Part shown: positions 1 to 8,526 of the stretch, piece by piece
How the letters are laid out: every line of letters starts with the position of its first letter
Numbering within the stretch: position 1 is the first letter of the stretch
Origin: Mameliella sp. CS4
Lineage (GTDB): Bacteria; Pseudomonadota; Alphaproteobacteria; Rhodobacterales; Rhodobacteraceae
DNA length: 64,000 nucleotides
NCBI RefSeq assembly: GCF_019392335.1
Contig: NZ_JAHXRQ010000007.1
Span: 62,001 to 126,000 of the forward strand
Direction of reading: 5' to 3'
Made by a program: the position numbers and the translations under genes
Notes under the pieces: generated by a model
What the model was told of the DNA's origin: nothing
Databases searched by the model: none
The model's input: only the letters and a program-made list of their open reading frames with translations

Positions 1-325
1 GGCTGCCGGCCCCGGCCGCCAGCATCCGGAAATAGACAGCGCAAAAGACCAGCGTCATGACCGCCAGCACCACAAATGGCCCGCCCAGGTAGAACCCCCA
101 GCCGGGCACCAGGTCCAGCAAGGCCGCCAGCAGCGCCAGGTAGACGGCATAGCCGGTCCCCACCGAGACGATGGAAACCGCCAACGCGCTGCCGACGAAA
201 AACGCGTTGCCGCCCTCTGTCGGCACCACGAACCACAGGCCGACCGCCACCACCCCCGACACCACCAACCCGGCGACAAACGCCAGGCTGTGCATGAGCC
301 AGATGCGGAGGGCGCGGCGGACCAT
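1..325 (-). CDS. Membrane protein downstream of pccA (3' end outside window)
   Basis: The first 108 codons of a minus-strand gene are present; the rest lies beyond the window edge. The ATG ends at 325, three bases after the pccA stop, so it is almost certainly co-transcribed with pccA. The visible part begins MVRRALRIWLMHSLAF and holds about three hydrophobic segments (near residues 10-35, 45-70 and 78-100), separated by short loops containing PTEGG and DLVPGWG. I do not recognise the family. A small integral membrane protein next to propionyl-CoA carboxylase could be incidental to the pathway. No function is assigned. Confidence 0.7.
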   Translation of the reverse strand, partial: MVRRALRIWLMHSLAFVAGLVVSGVVAVGLWFVVPTEGGNAFFVGSALAVSIVSVGTGYAVYLALLAALLDLVPGWGFYLGGPFVVLAVMTLVFCAVYFRMLAAGAGS

Positions 326-328
326 GCC

Positions 329-2329
329 TTATTCGAACTCCATGATGACGTCGTCGACGGCCAGGCTGTCGCCCGGTCCGGCGTTGATCTTGGCCACCAC
401 GCCCTTCTTCTCGGCGCGCAGGATGTTTTCCATCTTCATCGCCTCGACGGTGCAGAGCGCCTGCCCCTCCTGGACCTCCTGCCCCTCTTCGACGTTGATC
501 TTCACGATCAGGCCGGGCATCGGGCAGAGCAGCATCCTGGAGGTGTCGGGCGGCAGTTTCTCGGGCATGAGTCGGGCCAGTTCGGCCTGCCGGGGCGAGC
601 GCACATGGACGCGCAGGTCGGCGCCCCGGGTGCGCAGGCGGAAGCCATGCGTGACCTTGTCGACCTTCAGCACCAGCGGCGCGCCGTTCAGCGTCATATG
701 GGCCAGCGTGTCGCCCGGGGTCCAGTTGCCCTCGACCCGCAGGCTGGAGCCATCGGCGAATTTGACCGTGGAGCCATCGGGATCGGCGTCGATGACGACA
801 TCGTAATCGACCCCCTGCAGGCTGACGACCCAGTCGCTGCCGACGCGGCGTTCATGGTTGCCCAGGCGCCCGGTGACGCGGGTGCGCCGGATCTCGGCCA
901 CGCGGTTCATCGCCGCCGCCGCTGCCGCGACGCGCTTCAGCTCATCCTCACCCAGGGTCACGCCCTCGAAACCCTCGGGGTATTCCTCGGCGATGAAAGC
1001 GGTGGTCATGTCGCCCGAGATGAACTTGGGGTGATCCATGACGGCGGCGACGAAGGGCAGGTTGTGGCCGATGCCCTCGACCTCGAAACTGTCCAGCGCG
1101 TTGCGCATGGTCTCGATGGCGGCGTCCCGCGTCTTGCCCCAGGTGCAGAGCTTGGCGATCATCGGGTCATAATACATGCTGATCTCGCCGCCCTCGTAGA
1201 CGCCGGTATCGTTGCGCACGATGCCCTCGCCCAGCGGGCCTTGCTCTGGCGGACGATAGCGGGTCAGGCGCCCGATCGAGGGCAGGAAGCCGCGGTACGG
1301 GTCCTCGGCATACAGCCGGTTCTCGATGGCCCAGCCGTTGATCTGCACGTCGTCCTGAGTGATGCTCAGCGGCTCGCCATTGGCGACGCGGATCATCTGT
1401 TCGACCAGGTCGACGCCGGTGATCAGTTCCGTGACCGGATGTTCCACCTGCAGGCGGGTGTTCATTTCCAGGAAGTAGAAATTCTTTTCCCCGTCGACGA
1501 TGAATTCCACCGTGCCCGCGCTGGCATAACCCACGGCCTTGGCCAGGGCGACAGACTGTTCGCCCATCGCCTTGCGCGTTTCGGGGTCAAGGAAGGGGCT
1601 GGGCGCCTCTTCGACGACCTTCTGGTTGCGGCGCTGGATCGAGCATTCGCGCTCGTTCAGGTAGATGCCGTTGCCATGTGCGTCACAGAGCACCTGGATC
1701 TCGATATGGCGCGGCTGCGTCACGAATTTCTCGATAAAGATCCGATCGTCGCCAAAGCTGCTGGCCGCCTCGTTCTTGGACGATTGAAAGCCCTCGCGCG
1801 CCTCGTCATCGTTCCAGGCGATGCGCATGCCCTTGCCGCCACCGCCCGCGCTGGCCTTGATCATGACCGGGTAGCCGATCTGGTTCGAGATTTTCACGGC
1901 CTCCTCGGCATCCTCGATCAGACCCATGTAGCCGGGGACCGTGTTGACCTTGGCCTCCTGGGCGATCTTCTTGGAGGTGATCTTGTCGCCCATCGCCTCG
2001 ATCGCGGGCTTGGGCGGTCCGATGAAAGCGACACCGGCGGCTTCCAGCGCCTCGGCGAATTTCGGGTTCTCCGACAGGAAGCCGTAGCCGGGATGCACCG
2101 CCTGCGCGCCCGACTGCTTGATCGCGCCCATGATCTTGTCGATCACGATGTAGGACTGGTTGGCCTGCGGCGGGCCGATGTGGACGGCCTCGTCGGCCAT
2201 TTCCACATGCAGCGCGTGCTTGTCGGCGTCCGAGTAGACCGCCACCGTCTTGATACCCATCTTGCGGGCGGTCTTGATGACCCGGCAGGCGATCTCGCCC
2301 CGGTTCGCGATCAGGATCTTGTCGAACAT
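329..2329 (-). CDS. pccA: Propionyl-CoA carboxylase alpha subunit (biotin carboxylase/biotin carrier)
   Basis: The 666-residue protein carboxylates its own biotin with ATP and bicarbonate and passes the carboxyl group to PccB, which makes methylmalonyl-CoA from propionyl-CoA in the cytoplasm. It starts MFDKILIANRGEIACRVIK, the usual biotin carboxylase N-terminus. The ATP-grasp glycine loop ASAGGGGKGMR lies near residue 165, EMNTRLQVEHPVTE near 290, and the biotinylation motif EAMKMEN near residue 632 of the C-terminal carrier domain. The chosen ATG has GAAGAAGGGACAG in front; an in-frame ATG 45 bases upstream adds an unconserved tail. pccB lies upstream on the same strand, separated by small genes. 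Confidence 0.97.
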   Translation of the reverse strand: MFDKILIANRGEIACRVIKTARKMGIKTVAVYSDADKHALHVEMADEAVHIGPPQANQSYIVIDKIMGAIKQSGAQAVHPGYGFLSENPKFAEALEAAGVAFIGPPKPAIEAMGDKITSKKIAQEAKVNTVPGYMGLIEDAEEAVKISNQIGYPVMIKASAGGGGKGMRIAWNDDEAREGFQSSKNEAASSFGDDRIFIEKFVTQPRHIEIQVLCDAHGNGIYLNERECSIQRRNQKVVEEAPSPFLDPETRKAMGEQSVALAKAVGYASAGTVEFIVDGEKNFYFLEMNTRLQVEHPVTELITGVDLVEQMIRVANGEPLSITQDDVQINGWAIENRLYAEDPYRGFLPSIGRLTRYRPPEQGPLGEGIVRNDTGVYEGGEISMYYDPMIAKLCTWGKTRDAAIETMRNALDSFEVEGIGHNLPFVAAVMDHPKFISGDMTTAFIAEEYPEGFEGVTLGEDELKRVAAAAAAMNRVAEIRRTRVTGRLGNHERRVGSDWVVSLQGVDYDVVIDADPDGSTVKFADGSSLRVEGNWTPGDTLAHMTLNGAPLVLKVDKVTHGFRLRTRGADLRVHVRSPRQAELARLMPEKLPPDTSRMLLCPMPGLIVKINVEEGQEVQEGQALCTVEAMKMENILRAEKKGVVAKINAGPGDSLAVDDVIMEFE

Positions 2330-2377
2330 GTCTGTCCCTTCTTCTTGGCCCGCTGGGGGGCTGCGTCTGAACATGCA

Positions 2378-2411
2378 AACGCCGCCCGGGGCATGGACCC
2401 CGGACGGCGTT
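2378..2411 (-). terminator. Rho-independent terminator-like hairpin after the gene at 2456
   Basis: A 13-base arm (2379-2391) pairs with 2398-2410 around a six-base loop, with one mismatch. Read on the minus strand the stem is followed by TTTG. It lies between the lipoprotein gene ending at 2456 and the pccA start at 2329, so it should separate the two transcripts. Confidence 0.6.
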
Positions 2412-2455
2412 GAAACGGATCTGTGGCGGCGCCGGTCAGGCGCGCGCGGATCGGA

Positions 2456-2668
2456 TCAGCGGTTGCGGCAAACCTCTGGCGTGACGTCGTCACAGACGAC
2501 ACCGGCCGCGCCGCCGACAGCGGCACCGGCCGCCACGTTGCCTCCTGTTGCGGCTGCACCGGCCGCACCGATGCCTGCGCCGATGACGCCGCGTTCGATG
2601 TCTGTGCCTTCACAGGCCGCCAGGCCGAGAGTTGCGGCAAGTGCCGCGGAAATCGTGAGAATACGCAT
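2456..2668 (-). CDS. Small glycine-zipper lipoprotein
   Basis: This 70-residue protein has a lipoprotein signal (MRILTISAALAATLGLAAC) with the lipobox LAAC near residue 19. After the cysteine comes a Gly/Ala-rich zipper of the type GAGIGAAGAAATGGNVAAG, then a short tail with two cysteines (CDDVTPEVC). Proteins of this make-up are small outer-membrane or periplasmic lipoproteins often annotated as YMGG-like or glycine-zipper proteins. The ATG at 2668 is preferred over an upstream one because the signal peptide starts there and GGAG/AAGGAG lies just upstream. Its position between pccA and pccB looks incidental. Confidence 0.8.
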   Translation of the reverse strand: MRILTISAALAATLGLAACEGTDIERGVIGAGIGAAGAAATGGNVAAGAAVGGAAGVVCDDVTPEVCRNR

Positions 2669-2806
2669 GAGGACCACTCCTTCTCCCATGTCAGTGCGTC
2701 GGGATCATTGTCGATCAACGCGCGCTGTGAAAGCTGGTTCCGGTACGGATGGCGCCGAGCGGCAAGATCCGGCGCAGGGTCGGCGACAAGCCGCCGAAAG
2801 CACGGG

Positions 2807-3004
2807 TCAGCAGCGCGAGGGGTAGCGGCTGCAATAGTCGATATTGTTCGCGACGCCGACCTGCGAGCCGGAGAGCACGTTGACGTCAAGCGCCACGGCG
2901 TCCCCGCCCTCTTGCTCGCCCAGGTTGTCGCCACAGGCCGAAAGCGCGACCAGCGTGACCAGGGCCAGGGATGTGCGGTGCGTGATGATGTCCCGTCTTT
3001 GCAT
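2807..3004 (-). CDS. Small predicted lipoprotein
   Basis: The 65-residue product has a basic N-terminus (MQRRDIITHR), a hydrophobic stretch and a lipobox LSAC near residue 24. A short mature part of about 40 residues ends in two cysteines (YCSRYPSRC). GAGGAGAACC precedes the ATG. The mature sequence matches nothing I recognise. The signal suggests lipidation and export; the function is unknown. It is the second of three small lipoprotein genes between pccA and pccB. Confidence 0.65.
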   Translation of the reverse strand: MQRRDIITHRTSLALVTLVALSACGDNLGEQEGGDAVALDVNVLSGSQVGVANNIDYCSRYPSRC

Positions 3005-3362
3005 GTGAGGTTCTCCTCATCGTTCTGCGACTGCTCGGGGAGCAGGGAACACCATGCCAGGGGGAAAATCCAGTCTCTTGTCCCAACGTCACCCGCGGAG
3101 CGCGAAAATCCGCCAAGCCATTGACTCAGGGCGTGTTTTACCGGGGAAAGACAGAATTGGGGCGGCCGGGCCGGGGACTGACCTGACCGCCCCGAGGGGG
3201 GTTGGGTTTCGCGGGGACGTAGGGACGAAAAGGGACCTGCGCCGCGACCCGTGATCACGCTTGCAGAAACGCCGCGATCTGCAAAGCCCGCAATGCGTTC
3301 CAAATTTTCATCGGCAATCGCCCGCGCAATCTGGCGGCGAACTGGCAAGAAAACGCCCAAGC
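3005..3362. other. Intergenic stretch without a supported gene
   Basis: About 360 bases separate the lipoprotein gene from the 120-residue gene upstream. The first 60 bases hold the ribosome binding site and presumably the promoter of the lipoprotein. A minus-strand frame opens with ATGA overlapping the stop at 3363 and stays open across the lipoprotein genes, but its composition soon stops looking like protein. I see no RNA gene or repeat here. Confidence 0.5.
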
Positions 3363-3725
3363 TCATTCCCAGTCCTCCGACGGATCGAAGGCCTCGGGAA
3401 AAGCCGCTCTTGCGGCGGTCTCATCGATGACCAGGAGCGCGTCGTAGCTCTCTGGGTCGAATGGGTCGTCGTAGGGCAGAACCTCGCGCCCAAAGAGCCA
3501 GGACAGGCGGCCCGCGTCGAGGTTGCCCCGTTCAAAGGGTTCGTCCCCGAAATGCTGCCAGAGCGCGGCCATGAAGGCGGTATCGGCGCGACGGTCGGCA
3601 GGCCGGCGGTCGCGGTAACGCTCTCGGCGGGTGATCGGCGTGACGCCCTTGGGATTGGCGCGGCGGATCGTGAACTGAAAGTCGGTGCCGGTCAGACGGC
3701 CCGGGAACCCGCGGTGCTTCAGCAT
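3363..3725 (-). CDS. Conserved hypothetical protein, 120 residues
   Basis: The protein (MLKHRGFPGRLTGTDFQF...) has no signal peptide or membrane segment and is probably cytoplasmic. It is basic in the first half (TRRERYRDRRPADRRADT) and acidic in the last third (PYDDPFDPESYDALLVIDE, then SEDWE). Codon use and length fit a real gene. I recognise no domain. A downstream frame starts at an ATGA overlap, but I do not accept it as a gene. Its relation to the pcc genes is unknown. Confidence 0.65.
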   Translation of the reverse strand: MLKHRGFPGRLTGTDFQFTIRRANPKGVTPITRRERYRDRRPADRRADTAFMAALWQHFGDEPFERGNLDAGRLSWLFGREVLPYDDPFDPESYDALLVIDETAARAAFPEAFDPSEDWE

Positions 3726-3875
3726 GTGCCCGCCTCCCCTGCGCAGAGAGACGACACATGAAGAGATCGCGCGCCAAGACGGCGCGCAACGGTGGCATTG
3801 CTCGTCAATCCTCCGCCTGCTGCCCCGAACCGGCGGAAAAGCGGGACGGACGCGCGCGCCCGCCCCGATAGGTTC

Positions 3876-4019
3876 TTACTTGTACTTGCCTGTGTAGACC
3901 GGCTCGACCGAGATGGGCTCGGGATCGACCACGATATACTCTTCTTCTTCTTGCTGCGCGCAGGCGGAAACGCCGGCGACGACAGCGAACATGGCAAGCA
4001 GTTTGATGCTCTTGGACAT
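3876..4019 (-). CDS. Very small lipoprotein, 47 residues
   Basis: The 47-residue frame has a clear lipoprotein signal (MSKSIKLLAMFAVVAGVSAC) with the lipobox at residues 17-20. A short acidic mature part follows (QQEEEEYIVVDPEPISVEP), ending VYTGKYK. AGGAG lies six bases before the ATG. The roughly 210 bases upstream carry no gene, so it probably has its own promoter. I cannot name a function; the size suggests a small envelope lipoprotein. Confidence 0.75.
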   Translation of the reverse strand: MSKSIKLLAMFAVVAGVSACAQQEEEEYIVVDPEPISVEPVYTGKYK

Positions 4020-4233
4020 CTTCTACTCCTGTCTAGTGCATTGAAACATTCAGCGCGCGAGCGCCCTGCCTGTCCCCGTTCAGAGGTTTCGATTGCTTGG
4101 GTGCAATCAGTCACGAACCTACCCCACTGGCGGGCAAAAAGATACGCACCCCCGGGCAACGAATCGGGTTGTGACTCAGAAGCCTCATAAACTTGTCCAC
4201 ATGAGAGTCGTATCGCAAGATATTGTGGAGTCA

Positions 4234-4731
4234 TCAGAAAGCCTCCCAGATGCAGAGGTCGCTTTGGACGAAAAAACTCTCGAAAAACTGGGTCACATCC
4301 GGGGTCATGACCCCGAAATCGACTGGTTCGGACATCAGCGTGATCACGATGGTGGCCGGTTCGCCGCCCGCGTCGACCACCCGGCGCAGGGCGTCCTGGG
4401 TGCAGAGCAGCTCGATATCCCCCGCCACTTCCTCGAACGGCAGTTCGGCACGGCCCAGGGCGGGAACGACATAGCGGACCCGCCAGAGCGGCGGTTCGGC
4501 GATCACGTCGTGATAGGTGAATTCCAGCCCCGAGGTCGGCAGGATGTCCCGCAGAACGGGCGCCGTCTCCTCTTGCGCATCGACCGGCCCGCACAGGACC
4601 GCGAGGGCAAGGATGGGTGCAAAGAACAGGCGGCAGCCCCGGCACCTGCGAGCGATGCTCGCGGCTCCTCCCACCGGGGCCACCAAAGCCCCGGGCACAC
4701 CCGGGGCGGAAACGTCTATGGGCCATGTCAT
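4234..4731 (-). CDS. DUF6497 family exported protein
   Basis: A 165-residue protein with a long N-terminal region, a hydrophobic segment (LFFAPILALAVLCG, about residues 35-48) ending in VDAQ, and a mature domain that I recognise as DUF6497. That domain includes WRVRYVVPALGRAELPFEEV, a cysteine in ELLCTQDALR, and ITLMSEPVDFGVMTPDVTQFF. The family is of unknown function. The start overlaps the stop of the preceding gene by ATGA, implying translational coupling, but it leaves an unusually long n-region before the signal segment, so the true start may be further in. It is the last of three coupled genes after pccB. Confidence 0.75.
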   Translation of the reverse strand: MTWPIDVSAPGVPGALVAPVGGAASIARRCRGCRLFFAPILALAVLCGPVDAQEETAPVLRDILPTSGLEFTYHDVIAEPPLWRVRYVVPALGRAELPFEEVAGDIELLCTQDALRRVVDAGGEPATIVITLMSEPVDFGVMTPDVTQFFESFFVQSDLCIWEAF

Positions 4732-5072
4732 TCGCGGCCCTCCCCTGCCCAGCGCAGCCAGCGGGCGCGATGTGCCGGGCTGTCGAGCAGGTCGCGGATG
4801 CGGCTTTCGGTGCCTTGCGGCGCCCGCCCTTGCAGGCGGCCCCCGGCGCGCACTGTTAGCCCGTCCTCCGCCGCGTCAATCTGTATCACCGGTGAAAAAC
4901 CGCGCAAGCCCTGAAGCGCGCGCCAGAGGTCCTGCCGAATATGGCGCGCGAGCCGCGAGGGGCGCACGGGCGGAAAACCGCTGACCGCCGAGACATCGAA
5001 CCGCGGCGGCCAGTGCCGCGCGAGGACGTAGTGCCCCGGCTCTTCCCGGATATGCCAAGCGTTGCGTGTCAT
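4728..5072 (-). CDS. Conserved hypothetical protein in the pccB operon
   Basis: The 114-residue protein begins MTRNAWHIREEPGHYVLARH and is rich in Arg and Trp (DLWRALQGLRGFSP, RARWLRWAGEG). It has no signal or membrane segment. Its ATG overlaps the stop of the preceding gene by ATGA, and its own stop overlaps the DUF6497 start the same way, so all three should be translated from one message with pccB. I do not know the family. The fixed coupling makes it a real gene. Confidence 0.75.
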   Translation of the reverse strand: MTRNAWHIREEPGHYVLARHWPPRFDVSAVSGFPPVRPSRLARHIRQDLWRALQGLRGFSPVIQIDAAEDGLTVRAGGRLQGRAPQGTESRIRDLLDSPAHRARWLRWAGEGRE

Positions 5073-5527
5073 GCCCTCACCCATTTCCGCAGCCGCGCCA
5101 TCAGCCCGCGGGATTGCGCCGCCGCCAGCGCGGCGGCCTGCGCCCGTTCCTGTTCCGCCCGCTCGATGAAGATCAGCGCGTAGGGGCGCAGCGCCTCTTC
5201 GGGGCCGCCCTCCAGCCGCTTCATCACCTTGTTGTAGGGCACCGCGCTCAGCCCACCTTCGCGCAGGATCAGCGGTTCGCCCCGCGCGCCAGCCACCCAG
5301 CCCCCGGCCCCGGCGCGGATGATGACCTCGCCGAGATAGCAAGAGGCCGCCTGCAGCAGCAGACGAAAGCCCGATCCGCCGCCCTCGCCCTGGGCGAGGT
5401 CGTCCAGGATCTCCTCGACGAGGCCGAGGCTGTCGAGGCTGAAATCCATGTCACGCCCGTAGACGTCGCGCGCCGTCTTGACGAAGGCTTGCGCGACCTG
5501 GGGCGCTCGTTCCGGACCGGGGATCAT
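5069..5527 (-). CDS. Conserved hypothetical protein immediately downstream of pccB
   Basis: The 152-residue protein starts MIPGPERAPQVAQAFVKTAR. It contains LDSLGLVEEILDDLAQ, a central CYLGEVIIRAGAGGW strand-like region and a charged Ala-rich C-terminal helix ending MARLRKWVRA. It starts 18 bases after pccB on the same strand and its stop overlaps the next start. No catalytic motif or export signal is visible. An accessory role for the carboxylase is possible but is inference from position only. Confidence 0.75.
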   Translation of the reverse strand: MIPGPERAPQVAQAFVKTARDVYGRDMDFSLDSLGLVEEILDDLAQGEGGGSGFRLLLQAASCYLGEVIIRAGAGGWVAGARGEPLILREGGLSAVPYNKVMKRLEGGPEEALRPYALIFIERAEQERAQAAALAAAQSRGLMARLRKWVRA

Positions 5528-5545
5528 GCGCGGACCCTCCGGCGA

Positions 5546-7078
<1,533 letters not shown>

Positions 7079-7142
7079 CTGGCGGCCCCTTTCGCTTTGG
7101 CGCGAAAATACAGGGGAATCCCCGCGCCTCAAGGATTTCCTC

Positions 7143-7155
7143 GCAAATTTGCAAA
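7143..7155 (-). promoter_or_regulatory. Probable PccR (ScfR) operator upstream of pccB
   Basis: The sequence GCAAATTTGC (7143-7152) is a perfect palindrome and overlaps TTTGCAAA (7148-7155), 65 to 77 bases before the pccB start. From memory, the Rhodobacter sphaeroides regulator PccR binds paired TTTGCAAA-type motifs upstream of pccB. A second full motif at the expected spacing is not evident, only a weak half-match, so the site may be degenerate. Confidence 0.6.
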
Positions 7156-7195
7156 ACTAGAAAATATCGACCCGCGCATAATGCAAATATGAAAA

Positions 7196-7216
7196 TTACA
7201 TGCTGACGACATGTAA
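7196..7216. promoter_or_regulatory. Perfect 7-7-7 inverted repeat upstream of the MFS gene
   Basis: TTACATG (7196-7202) and CATGTAA (7210-7216) are exact inverted copies separated by seven bases, 40 bases before the MFS start. It lies in the divergent promoter region between pccB and the transporter and differs from the TTTGCAAA-type site next to it. An operator for an unidentified regulator is the simplest reading. Confidence 0.5.
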
Positions 7217-7256
7217 TGTATGGACATTTCCCACGGTGCACCCTACCCCATTTTTC

Positions 7257-8483
7257 ATGAGCCCGAATTCTCCGGTGCGCTTTCTCGACCAAAGCACCCC
7301 GCCACATATCGCAACACTTGTCCTGATGGCCGGCATGTCCGCGCTGGCCATGAACATATTTGTGCCCGCCCTGCAGATCATGGCGGACTGGTACGCGGTG
7401 GATTACGCGCTGATGCAGGCCTCTGTGACCGGCTACCTGGCCGGAAACGCGGTGCTGCAGCTCTTCATCGGGCCGATTTCGGACAAGCTGGGCCGCCGCC
7501 CTGTGATCCTGGGCGGCATCGCGCTGTTCATCCTGGCCACCATCGGCTGCCTGATGGCGACCAGCATCACGGTTTTCCTGATCTTCCGCATGTTTCAGAC
7601 CACCGTCGTGGTCACGATGGTCCTCAGCCGCGCCGTCGTGCGCGACCTCTACCCACCGGACAAGGCCGCCTCGATGATCGGCTATGTCACGATGGGCATG
7701 TCGCTGGTGCCGATGCTGGCCCCGGTGCTGGGGGGCCTGCTGGCCGAATCGTTCGGCTGGCATTCCAACTTCTGGCTGATGCTGATCCTGGGCGTGCTGC
7801 TCTTGTGGCTCTGCTACAAGGACCTGGGAGAGACGAAGGCCAGCAGCGGGCTGAGCCTGGCCCAACAGTTCCGCGAATACCCCGAGCTGTTCCGCAGCCC
7901 GCGCTTCTGGGGCTATGCGCTGGCCTGCGCCTTTTCCTCGGGCGCCTTCTTTTCCTATGTCGGCGGCGCCTCTTTCGTGGGGATCGAGGTCTTTGGCCTC
8001 TCGGCCAGCCTCCTGGGCCTGCTCTTTGGCGCCCCCGCGATCGGCTACGCCCTGGGCAACGGCCTGTCCGGGCGCTTCTCGGCCCGGTTCGGGGTGAACG
8101 TGATGGTGCTCTGGGGTGGGTTGATCGTGGCCGGTGGAGTCGGCCTTTCGCTGATGGTTTTCGCCTTCGGTCTGGGCAACGCCTTTACCTTTTTCGGCTT
8201 CATGACGCTGGTCGGACTTGGCAATGGGCTGACAATCCCCAATGCCACCGCCGGCGCGCTGTCGGTCCGCCCGCATCTCGCGGGCACCGCCTCGGGCCTG
8301 TCGGGCGCCATCATGCTGGGCGGCGGCGCCGCCCTGTCGCAGCTGGCCGGTGTTCTGCTGACCGAGGATGCGGGCGTCTGGCCGCTCCTGTGGATCATGT
8401 TCGGCTCGGGCCTGGCCTCTGTCGTGGCGGCCCTGCTGGTGATCCGCCGGGCAAGGCGCGTCGGGGGGCTGGACGCGGCCTGA
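7257..8483 (+). CDS. MFS transporter, Bcr/CflA drug-efflux type
   Basis: The 408-residue inner-membrane protein has about twelve hydrophobic segments. Motif A of the major facilitator superfamily, GPISDKLGRRPV, lies between segments 2 and 3, and a proline-rich helix (MGMSLVPMLAPVLGGLLAE) follows. These fit the Bcr/CflA proton-coupled drug exporters. The start MSPNSPVRFLDQ is preferred; an ATG at 7200 in the same frame is possible, and neither has a strong ribosome binding site. It sits between pccB (divergent) and the pccR-like gene (44 bases downstream), so it may be regulated by the acyl-CoA regulator. The substrate is unknown. Confidence 0.85.
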   Translation: MSPNSPVRFLDQSTPPHIATLVLMAGMSALAMNIFVPALQIMADWYAVDYALMQASVTGYLAGNAVLQLFIGPISDKLGRRPVILGGIALFILATIGCLMATSITVFLIFRMFQTTVVVTMVLSRAVVRDLYPPDKAASMIGYVTMGMSLVPMLAPVLGGLLAESFGWHSNFWLMLILGVLLLWLCYKDLGETKASSGLSLAQQFREYPELFRSPRFWGYALACAFSSGAFFSYVGGASFVGIEVFGLSASLLGLLFGAPAIGYALGNGLSGRFSARFGVNVMVLWGGLIVAGGVGLSLMVFAFGLGNAFTFFGFMTLVGLGNGLTIPNATAGALSVRPHLAGTASGLSGAIMLGGGAALSQLAGVLLTEDAGVWPLLWIMFGSGLASVVAALLVIRRARRVGGLDAA

Positions 8484-8488
8484 CAAAG

Positions 8489-8525
8489 TTTGCATCTTTG
8501 CCCGACTCATTCGCAAAGATGCAAA
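8489..8525 (+). promoter_or_regulatory. Perfect 13-base inverted repeat at the pccR-like start: autoregulatory operator
   Basis: TTTGCATCTTTGC (8489-8501) is repeated exactly in inverse orientation as GCAAAGATGCAAA (8513-8525), with 11 bases between. The right arm ends two bases before the regulator's ATG. The arms carry TTTGC cores like the site upstream of pccB. The position over the translation start suggests strong autorepression, and an RNA hairpin could also mask the start codon. No separate Shine-Dalgarno sequence is visible. Confidence 0.75.
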
Positions 8526-8526
8526 G

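Noticed and set aside
290..2413. 707-codon plus-strand frame opposite pccA
   Set aside because: Antisense shadow of a certain gene; rich in His, Asp and Arg, with no family resemblance.
2311..3366. Open minus-strand frame starting at an ATGA overlap (MSLGVFLPVRRQIARAIADE...)
   Set aside because: The first 40 residues look plausible, but the frame then runs through the two lipoprotein genes in another phase with no protein-like pattern, so a full-length gene is not supported. A short truncated gene at the start remains possible.
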